Source of the DNA: Amoebophrya sp. AT5.2
Lineage: Eukaryota > Sar > Dinophyceae > Syndiniales > Amoebophryaceae
Direction of reading: 5' to 3'
DNA length: 13,006 nt
Assembly: GCA_005223375.1 (NCBI GenBank)
Contig: RXOD01005657.1
Coordinates: forward strand, 1-13,006
Numbering within the stretch: position 1 is the stretch's first letter; every line of letters begins with the position of its first letter. The position numbers were made by a program, and so were the translations under genes. The notes beneath the pieces were generated by a model. It saw only the letters and a list, made by a program, of their open reading frames with translations, searched no databases and was not told the DNA's origin. Shown in pieces: positions 1 through 7,200 of this stretch.

Positions 1-1
1 A

Positions 2-490
2 GTTTCGTGTTCCAGCGGGAAGGGCAAAGGGAAGGGCAAGGGTTCCAACTTGGATTCCACCTCCGACTGGATTCCAGACTGGACTGCCGTCCCGGAGGGC
101 GCAAAATCCGACCCCAGCGTGGTGCTCGACGCAATTAGACGCAAGTGGCTCACGCAGGTCAGTTGGGCCGAAGACGTTCCGGAGAGCGCAAAAAGGGATC
201 CGCAAGTCGTCGTCACCGCGATAGATGCGCACTTGATACCCACGTGGAACGCCGTGCCGGAGAGCGTAAGAACAAGTCAACGAGTCTTCTTCAAAGCGTG
301 CGAGCGAAAATTGTTTGGGGAGGAGAATTATTGGAATCAGGTTCCTGACCCTTTCCGAACGGACCCGACAATCGTGCAGGCGGCTGTAACGAGAGGATTT
401 ATTCGGCGCTGGCAAGACGTTCCGGAGGTTCTTAAAGTGGATCTGAACATACTCAAACAAGCGATTGCGGCAAACTTGATCACGACGTGG
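2..490 (+). CDS. Repeat protein, upstream exon (5' truncated by window edge)
   Basis: The frame is open from base 2. It starts with a short Gly/Lys run (GKGKGKGKG, from AAGGGC/AAAGGG units at about 20-40) followed by five repeat units whose anchors are WTAVPEGAKSDPSVV, WAEDVPESAKRDPQVV, WNAVPESVRTSQRVF, WNQVPDPFRTDPTIV and WQDVPEVLKVDLNIL. The fifth unit ends LITTW at 490. Reading on gives a short non-repeat tail and a TGA at 533-535, which I take to be intron read-through because the next unit (beginning AETIPDEH) appears at 918 in another frame and completes the W-A-E-x-x-P pattern. The exact donor is not certain: no GT that is both canonical and in phase gives a full repeat unit. Confidence 0.6.
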
Positions 491-1592
491 GACTTAAGAA
501 GAGGCAACGGCATTTTCCGAAAGTTTCGGGTGTGAGCTGTCTGGTCTTGTATTTGTGTCTGCTTCATTGTGCCGCTCAGCAATCTTTTCCTTGGACTTCT
601 TGTCTAAGTCAATCTCTATAGGGTTTAGTGATTCTTGCTCTTTCACTCGTATGTACCGACCGTGGTGCCTCACGGCAGTTCAAGCTAGCAGAGGGGATTT
701 GATAGAGTCAATGTCAAAGACAGAGACCAGCGTCAGCCAGCTTTTCGGGTTTCGGTTCTGGCTTTTTCTTTCTTTGTGTTTATAGTATTCCACCGTTCTT
801 GTTCTACTTCTATTTGTTACGCGAACTACGCGGTCGCGGTAGATAGAATGTGAGACGGGTCAGTCCCAGAGTGATGAAAGCGGAAATGCCTTTTGCTTTT
901 TCCCTCCTCTAACGGGCGCGGAGACGATCCCGGACGAGCATACAAGAGCGGTTCCGGAACTCGTGGAGTGGGCGATCCAATTTCGGCTGATCACGAAATG
1001 GGCAGAAGTAGTTCCCGAGAGCCTGAGATCGAATCCGGCCGTCGTCAGACAAGGGATTCGTTTGAGGCTCATCACGAAATGGGTAGAAGAAGTTCCCGAG
1101 AGCCTGAAATCGGATCCGGCCGTCGTCAGCCTAGGGATTCGCTCGAGGCTCATCACGAAATGGGCAGAAGAAGTTCCCGAGAGCCTGAAATCGGATCCAG
1201 CCGTCGTGAGCGATGGGATTGACTTCGAATTGCTAGAGCAAACTGACTTTGCGGGGGCGGATCTGCCCGACAGCACCAAATGGCATCCGAAGGTCGTGCT
1301 CGCGGCAATGGAAAGAGAGTGGCTACGCGATTATCCTTGGTCTGCGTTTCCGGAGACCGTAAAAGCGGATGAGCAAGTCGTCGAGAGAGCAATTGAACAC
1401 GGTCTGATCAAGGACTGGGGGGTGGTTGCGGAGACCGTGAAAGCGAGTCCGGGGGTCGTGAAAGAAGCAATTTTCAGTGGTCTGATCCAGGACTTCACGG
1501 CGGTTCCGGAGAGCGTAAAACGCGACGGAAGGGTGATTTCTGCAGCTTACCAGCTTCGTTTGATTGACAGGTCCTTCCCCGACGACGAGTAG
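2..1592 (+). CDS. Helical-repeat protein (DUF4116-like repeats), 5' partial, two exons
   Basis: This gene is open at the left window edge and ends with TAG at 1590-1592. The predicted product is built almost wholly of about 13 units of roughly 27 residues following W-x-x-V-P-E-S-x-K-x-D-P-x-V-V-x-x-A-I-x-x-x-L-I-x-x. Five units lie before the intron and eight after it; the reading frame changes from codon starts at 2 mod 3 to 0 mod 3, which calls for an intron of length 1 mod 3. The motif resembles DUF4116-type helical repeats common in algal and dinoflagellate genomes, but I could not run a profile search. No catalytic motif, signal peptide or membrane segment is visible; a protein-binding scaffold role is only inference. 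The start codon is outside the window. Confidence 0.65.
491..917 (+). other. Intron of the repeat-protein gene (borders inferred)
   Basis: This T-rich stretch with stops in all useful frames separates repeat unit 5 from unit 6. Joining base 490 (TGG, Trp) to base 918 (GCG, Ala) restores the W-A-E-x-x-P register and is in frame (427 nt, 1 mod 3). The borders GAC...GGC are non-canonical. CTCTAACG, a CTAAC branch-site-like motif, lies just before the 3' end at 907-914. An imperfect inverted repeat sits near the ends: 504-519 (GCAACGGCATTTTCCG) against 881-896 (CGGAAATGCCTTTTGC). Nothing else recognisable is in it. Confidence 0.5.
918..1592 (+). CDS. Repeat protein, downstream exon with stop codon
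   Basis: The frame (codon starts 0 mod 3) is open from 843, but there is no ATG before the repeats, so this is an internal or terminal exon rather than a gene start. It carries eight units. The first is an atypical unit (IPDEHTRAVPELVEWAIQ). Three nearly identical units follow (WAEVVPESLRSNPAVV, WVEEVPESLKSDPAVV, WAEEVPESLKSDPAVV), then four divergent units: DLPDSTKWHPKVV, AFPETVKADEQVV, VVAETVKASPGVV and AVPESVKRDGRVI. The protein ends LIDRSFPDDE with TAG. The antisense and +1 frames also stay open across the tandem units because the 81-bp period is a multiple of three; those are shadows. Confidence 0.65.
   Translation, partial: AETIPDEHTRAVPELVEWAIQFRLITKWAEVVPESLRSNPAVVRQGIRLRLITKWVEEVPESLKSDPAVVSLGIRSRLITKWAEEVPESLKSDPAVVSDGIDFELLEQTDFAGADLPDSTKWHPKVVLAAMEREWLRDYPWSAFPETVKADEQVVERAIEHGLIKDWGVVAETVKASPGVVKEAIFSGLIQDFTAVPESVKRDGRVISAAYQLRLIDRSFPDDE
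987..1229 (+). repeat. Three tandem 81-bp units inside the repeat-protein exon
   Basis: Units 987-1067, 1068-1148 and 1149-1229 each begin CTSATCACGAAATGGG and encode 27 residues. Units 2 and 3 differ at only two bases over the first 59 or so, then diverge at their 3' ends (RSRL versus DFEL). The other units of the same protein are recognisable only at protein level, so these three are a recent duplication. Confidence 0.9.
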
Positions 1593-1866
1593 GCGCGTAA
1601 TCGGGGAGCCGACCACCGCGACGATCCGGCGATAAACCTTACAGCAGGAGCGAGCAGGCCACTACGACTTTTGCTCCATAAACTTCTTTCTTAGTCCCCA
1701 TAAGCGTCAGGTAAAAGCGGAAAGGGGCAATTTGGTCGGAAGCAGATGCAGCCACAGGGTCGTGATGCATCAGAAGACGCGTCGTCGAGTCCTCTGACCA
1801 CCGTGACCCGCCTTTATTTTATACAACGCAAGATGCTGTAACAGTATAGATCCTGCGCCCAGCAGC

Positions 1867-1920
1867 ATGATTCAGCTGCTCCTTAGATTTTTAGCCACCC
1901 TGCTCGCACTTGGTACTCAG
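1867..1920 (+). CDS. Candidate small signal-peptide exon (speculative)
   Basis: ATG at 1867 opens 18 codons, MIQLLLRFLATLLALGTQ, which looks like a signal peptide, and the exon would end exactly at CAG|GTAATA, a textbook donor. An in-phase acceptor (CCTGCAG at 1983-1989) would add about 19 codons before a TAG, giving a peptide of about 37 residues. Without splicing the frame runs 34 codons to a TAG at 1969. I see no homology and no conserved context, so chance is a serious alternative. Confidence 0.18.
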
Positions 1921-2152
1921 GTAATAAATCAATTATGCTCAGGTGCTCCTGGTCTTGACTTTTATACATAGATGAGATTTAACCTGCAGCTGAAAGAAGA
2001 TATGATCGGTGGTATGCCGACCGATAAGCTGCCAAGACGAATGCTATAGGACGCACAACGTTAAGGAACAGACGTAGACGAGAGAAACGCTTGGGCCTAG
2101 CTACGTTAATCAGGGCGGCAGACCCAAACTCAAAAAAAATTAATGCGTGCGC

Positions 2153-2168
2153 GAATGAATGAATGAAT
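2153..2168. repeat. GAAT tetranucleotide microsatellite, four copies
   Basis: Four perfect GAAT units lie in the intergenic spacer, just downstream (on the minus strand) of a donor-like CAG|GTAATT at 2174-2166. Confidence 0.9.
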
Positions 2169-2171
2169 TAC

Positions 2172-2336
2172 CTGAAGATTGGCGGCGATGTCTGTTGCTA
2201 AGGCGTTCAAATGATATCCCGCCATACCTACCGCTACCGCCTGCGGATCCAGACCGCAGCGGGTCAATGCGGTCGTTAACAGCTCTCGCCAGACACAGCA
2301 AAAAACCGCCACAACAAAGGTCACATCAGACCGCAC
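2172..2336 (-). CDS. Candidate minus-strand exon (speculative)
   Basis: On the minus strand an ATG at 2336 opens 55 codons (phase 0) that end at CAG|GTAATT, a good donor; without splicing the frame stops after 68 codons at 2130. The predicted peptide starts with a hydrophobic stretch (VTFVVAVFCCVW) and continues with protein-like sequence such as LDPQAVAVGMAGYHLNALA. No convincing next exon was found toward lower coordinates and no family is recognised. Confidence 0.15.
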
Positions 2337-2887
2337 GACTTTTGTCCTTAGAAACGTCCACAGAAAATGACTGAGCAGCAGGATGAAGAAAATGACAAGA
2401 CCGATCGGTGTTCTGATGAAGAATAGGGAAAAATAATTTTGGAGCAGCGACAGCGTGGTCCTACTTTATTATTCAATCATGATTGATGTCTCTTCAGAAT
2501 TTGTAAGTATACAAGTTCTAAGACAATAATTGGACCACATCAAGCTGCTTAGCACGCGCAAATCCGGAAGCAAGTGCGAGAGAACTGGAGTGGAATATGC
2601 AATGCAGCGACACGACAGAGAGATTCAAATTGGAGAGGAACCGCAGCAGAGCAAACTCGTGTATACTACCTTGAGCTGAGCAAGACGATGCGCGTACGAA
2701 AAGGAGTGCAGCGAAAAAAAGAGGTAAAAATACTCCAACAGCACCAACCGTCACCGCCCGTCGGCGCACGAGAACTTCAAGATCGAGAAAAACCAAAAAT
2801 ATACTGATACAGTTATGAACAAGATTTAAAGCCGTGCTCTCGTCGCGAGGATTCTCTCAATGCTGCTCCATCCTCTGATCACGTTCG

Positions 2888-4215
2888 ATGAGAAGTTGTT
2901 TCGGTTCGCGAGCCGGTCTCTTGTTTGCAGCCGTTCTTGTTTCGGTTCGCGAGGCCCGTGAATTGGATGCCGCGACGCGAAGAACAGCAGCATCCAATTC
3001 ACACGGCAGTGGAACCGGAAGCACACCAGGAGCTACCGGTCATGAGCCAACGCGTAGAAGCACTGGCGCAAGTAGAACTACTGCTGCAGGTAGGCGGCAG
3101 TTCGTCGAGCAGCAGCTCCTTCTGGCCCCCGACGTCGAGCTGCCTTGGGAGTCAGGACAGCTCAGCGTCAGTGGGAGTGCTGGCAACCAAGGCTCACCTG
3201 CAACACAGCCGACCAGCAGCGCGGAGAGAATCTTCCACGAAACAGTACGAAGAACCTCGGCCCGAGCATCTTCGCGAGCAGGTCCTGATGGGGAGCTCAT
3301 CGTCAAAAACAGCCTCAAGGCCGAGGGAACAGCCTCCACGCCGGCAGCATCTTCTTCCCCGTCCTCGTCTACTGCGGAGGGGATCCGGATTCCGCTCGAG
3401 ACCTTCACTAGTGCGGCTGCGGACGAACAACTGCAAGAGGACGCACAACCGCTTAAAAATCCAACAGTCCCCAAAGATGAGCACGACGCTCCTCAAAGTC
3501 AAAGTGAAGAAGCTGCTGGCACCAGCGGTCATGTCGGCATTGGAGAAGGTGAAGTCGCACAGGCGGCGCCCGTCGTGGTCGAGGCGCTCGAACGGGCTCG
3601 CCGTGCCACGGCAGCTACAGGAAACCAGGGAGCTAGTAGGGGAGGTCGCGCAGAAGATGAAATGGAGGAGACATCAGAGGCAGAAGTCGCGACAGCGGTC
3701 GGACGACGATCTCGGGGTCGGAGTAGACAAGAAGAAGAACAGCTCAGTGCAACTTCTAGTGGCACTACCGCGACCACCAGACTGCCGTTCATCGACACGT
3801 CCGACATTGGCAACCTGTCCCCCGAGATGCAGGCCTACTACAAGTACGGCCGCGACCGCTGGTCCTACAACGGGGAACCACAGACCATCATCTCGAACTT
3901 CCCCTACGAACCCCAGGCGCAGACGCACCCCCTCCCCGGCACCCAGCAGTACCAGGCGCTCACGACCGCGGCTGCGGGGAGAGACAACAACTTCGCCGTG
4001 CGGAGCGTGGACTCGCAAAGCTGGTGGAAAACGCTAGTTGATTACAACCCAGGCAAGCCAGGGTTCGGCGCGGGCGCGGCCGGCGGAGGCGGGGGGATCG
4101 GGGGTGGCGGGGGGATGGTAGCTTCCACCGTCGGGGGCGGGGAATACCTGCTCACGCCGAGGTATTTCCTGGGCGACTGCGAGACCCCGGAGGAGCAGAT
4201 CTCCTCCACCCTCGA
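2888..4215 (+). CDS. Giant gene exon 1: signal peptide, low-complexity and Gly-rich region
   Basis: ATG at 2888 is chosen because the following residues form a signal peptide (MRSCFGSRAGLLFAAVLVSV) and an in-frame TGA lies ten bases upstream. Residues about 25-300 are rich in Ser, Thr, Ala, Glu and Gln with mixed third positions, typical of disordered or mucin-like sequence. From about 3780 the codons become strongly GC3-rich and the protein structured (NLSPEMQAYYKYGRDRW), then Gly-rich at 4072-4142, then GDCETPEEQISSTLE. The ORF reads on to TAA at 4271-4273, but a GT donor at 4216 (GA|GTGCGA, phase 2) matches the acceptor at 4647. A second 370-codon frame (2925-4037, Arg/Ser/Pro-rich) overlaps and is treated as a shadow. 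Confidence 0.7.
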
Positions 4216-7200
4216 GTGCGAACATAGGAAGAACCCTTCAGCTGCTAAAGCTCCTAAGTGGCTTGCTTACTAAGAGTCAGAAAGTAGACTTCTTGTTTTT
4301 TTCGAATGCCGGACCACGCATACAGTCCTTTTTAGCCCGGCACCAGCTAAAAAAAGGTCATCTTGTTGTAGAAAAGAAGGTCCTCGAAAAGAGAAAACTC
4401 GATAAACTACGTAACTCGATCAAGTAACTGTCATCGGCACAAACATTTTGCGCCCGGTGGGCCCCTGGTCGGCTTCTTGTGGTGCGATCGGTTAGATCGA
4501 TTCGATGCTGTTGATCTGTGTCGTCTTTATAATCAGCCGCATCAGCTTCTTCCCCCACCGAATGCTAAACCGCCCCAGACATCCCTTTCGCTTTCGCGCC
4601 GGGCAGTCAGAGCGCTAGCTGTGCGCCGCCACTTAGCTGCAGCATAGGTTCTTCTCGATAATGCAGGCGGTGCAGAAGTTCGGCATCCCGAGGAGGGAAG
4701 CGAGAACGGTGGAGACGGCCACCATCAACTACGTCTACGGCTGCAGCGTGCGGCCGGTGGAGGTAAACTTTGCTTTGTGGGAATCGGTGTTCAACGAACG
4801 GGGGATCAACGGTATGAAGAGCAGGCCAGCTGGTTGTAACTAAGTGGCCACTGACTAGACAGCTACTGCTATGGCGACCGCAGTGGAGACGATCGTAGGA
4901 ACGGCGCGAAAGCGGCCTACTGTAAGTAACTTGTAGGTGGCGATCGCGATCTTGAACTTGATCTATTGTCACCAGCTGTGTAAGTACTTCTAGGCTGCAG
5001 ATTTGCCAACCAGCTGGCTCTTTTCGATAAAGGGCCTGGGCGCCACCGATTTCGGCGGCGTGGGGCTGTGTCGCACGCGGGACGAAGCACGCGCAAAGCA
5101 AGTGGGCGGCATCACCGGGCTGCCGAACGGGCTGGGGCTGACGGCGGTTACGGCAGCCAACTCCGTCACCGGCGCGCAAACCCTGGCGATCGCCACAACC
5201 ACCGAAATCCAGGGCTGGCTGAAACTGGCCGGCGTCAACAGCGAGCACCAAACCGTGGAGACCCGCAATTAAGGGCTATGAATCATCTCAGGAGCAGGCT
5301 ACGAGGTTTATCGATGAGTCCATGGCGCTTTAGGTTTGCTGAGTAGCGTTTTTGTTGCTGTAGCTCTTTTCTTCTGGGACTAGACTCAACAGAGTTCTGA
5401 GTCTGACTGATAGATATGCATGTGCCCCCCCGAGAACAAGGCTGCAGCCTCCTGCTGTGTCTGTGTGGTTCCACTTGTGTGCTTGTTCCCCCGCCCCAGC
5501 AGCATGCCTATTCATTGCTATTGCAGCCATACGACGCCAGCGCCCTGGTTTTTTTCATCCCCCTCTAACGCAGAATCTTCGAGAAGGCGCTGAGTAGCGC
5601 GTTCTCGCTCCCGGAGGACAGTGTGGTCGTGTCCGCTGTCGTCCCCCTCGGCGACACGATTCCGCAACAAATCGTACAACAGATGCAGGCCCGGGGCGGC
5701 CCGATCGAGGAGCCCCCCGCCGGGGAGACGGTGCTGAAGATCGTGTACCACGTCAGTGATGATGCTTTTGAAAACGCGTCGTTTGCGGATGCGATCGCCG
5801 CGCTCGCGCAGAACCAAACCGCGGCGACGTCAAACGCGATCGCGGCGATCGAGGCGATGACGAAGGTGGACGAGAAAATCTCAAATCTCACACCTCAAGA
5901 CTTGAGTAACCACTTCCGGGACGCGTTGCTCGACGCGGGGAAAAGAACTTTGAGTGACGTGGGGAGCGTGCGGGTTTTGGCGCGGCCTTGGCACCACCTG
6001 CGGCTGGCGGGCGAGCGGGTCCTGGTCCCGCAGTGGCGCCCGCGGAGCTACCAGCCGCTGTCGCTGCTCCAGATCGACAGCAGGGTGAATAGAGGAGCGG
6101 AGGGAGGGATAAAAAAGCGAACGACGTCGGCGAAAAAAGTCATTGCGGAAAAAGTACATGCAGCGAGAGGACGGGCGGGGAGCAAGAAGCGAAAGAGAAA
6201 GACTCGTCACGCTGAGTCGTCTTCGACGAAGAAACACGTGGAGGTCAGAAGAACGCCGAGCGCAACACCCGGCGAACTAAGACCCGCTAGTGGTGGCGCG
6301 ACTACTTTCCTGCAGCTGGTTGCAGGGTCCTCGGTCCGGAATCAGCAGGAGAAAGCCGTTGTATCCGGGGAAAAAAGTGCGGCGTCCAAGAACGCTACTT
6401 CGAATGCCACGGCGTTTCCCACCCGCGGCTCTCCCCCCGGCTTCAACACCACCCTTGCCACGCGGCTGCGCTGTGCCCCCGGCCGCGCACCGAAGGCAGT
6501 CAGCGTCAACTCGTCCTCAAACGCTTCTTCCGAGGTGGATGCGAGCACGACCGATGCGAACGCAACCGCCCCCACCCCCACCTCCTACGAGTGCACCGCT
6601 TGCCCCATCGGGTACTATTCAAAGTTTGGGATCGAGTGCGTCCCATGTCCAATGTCAATGACGACGGAGATCGTCGGCGCGTCCGAGATAAACGCTTGCG
6701 TGCTGGAGTGCCCGACCGGATTCGGGCGCGAGGGGGCCAGCTGTCGCGAGTGTCGGGAGCGGGAGTTCGTCGGGTGGAGCAGCAAGAAGTGCGAGCCCTG
6801 CCCCAGCGGCATGAAGCGGCGCGAGACAAACGCAACTGCCTTCGTACTCTTGACGCATCTGCGTCGGGGGACTCGTCGTCGTGCGGCGGACGATGAGGAA
6901 CTCCGCGCGGAGCTGATTGAGTCTACGAAGGAGGAGTGGCGCATGAACTGCGTGCCTTCTTGTCCGCCCGGGCAGGGCTTCGTCAACAGCAAGTGCGAGG
7001 TCTGCCCGTTGGGCACGTTCCAGACCGAGAAACCGGACGACGGGACGGTATTCCCCAGCAGCTCGGTACCTACCACCATAATCCCTACCTGCGAGCTCTG
7101 TCCGACGGAGATGACCACGCTCAGAAGGGGTTCCACGCTGAAAACGGCGTGCGTCCCGGCGTGCGGGGCGGGCCAGTCCTGGGACGGGACGGTGTGTCAA

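Larger units (their letters stand above)
1593..2887. other. Intergenic spacer, about 1.3 kb, no convincing gene
   Basis: Stops are frequent in all frames and the composition is more AT-rich than the flanking exons. It should hold the 3' UTR of the repeat-protein gene and the promoter and 5' UTR of the giant gene. No tRNA, rRNA or dinoflagellate spliced-leader-like sequence was seen. It contains a GAAT microsatellite at 2153-2168 and two weak coding-exon candidates listed separately. An in-frame TGA at 2876-2878, ten bases before the ATG of the giant gene, closes the upstream frame. Confidence 0.6.

Noticed and set aside
860..1616. Minus-strand open frames of 97 to 139 codons across the repeat-protein exon
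   Set aside because: They arise because the 81-bp period keeps every frame open; the plus-strand frame shows the conserved W..VPES..K.DP.VV pattern over units that differ in DNA.
2367..2428. Short acidic open frame MTEQQDEENDKTDRCSDEE
   Set aside because: Nineteen codons with no signal, homology or splice context; chance is the likely explanation.
1593..2887. Search for tRNA, rRNA, CRISPR, spliced-leader or transposase sequence
   Set aside because: No cloverleaf, repeat-spacer array, spliced-leader-like 22-mer or transposase motif could be supported by eye.
2896..2953. The 41-bp direct-repeat period as a tiny intron
   Set aside because: Removing 41 bases gives a TGA after ten codons and destroys the signal peptide.
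2925..4037. 370-codon open frame overlapping giant-gene exon 1
   Set aside because: It is Arg/Ser/Pro-rich, lacks a signal peptide of its own and does not continue into the downstream exons; the 2 mod 3 frame has the signal peptide, an upstream in-frame stop and GC3-rich structured sequence at its 3' end.
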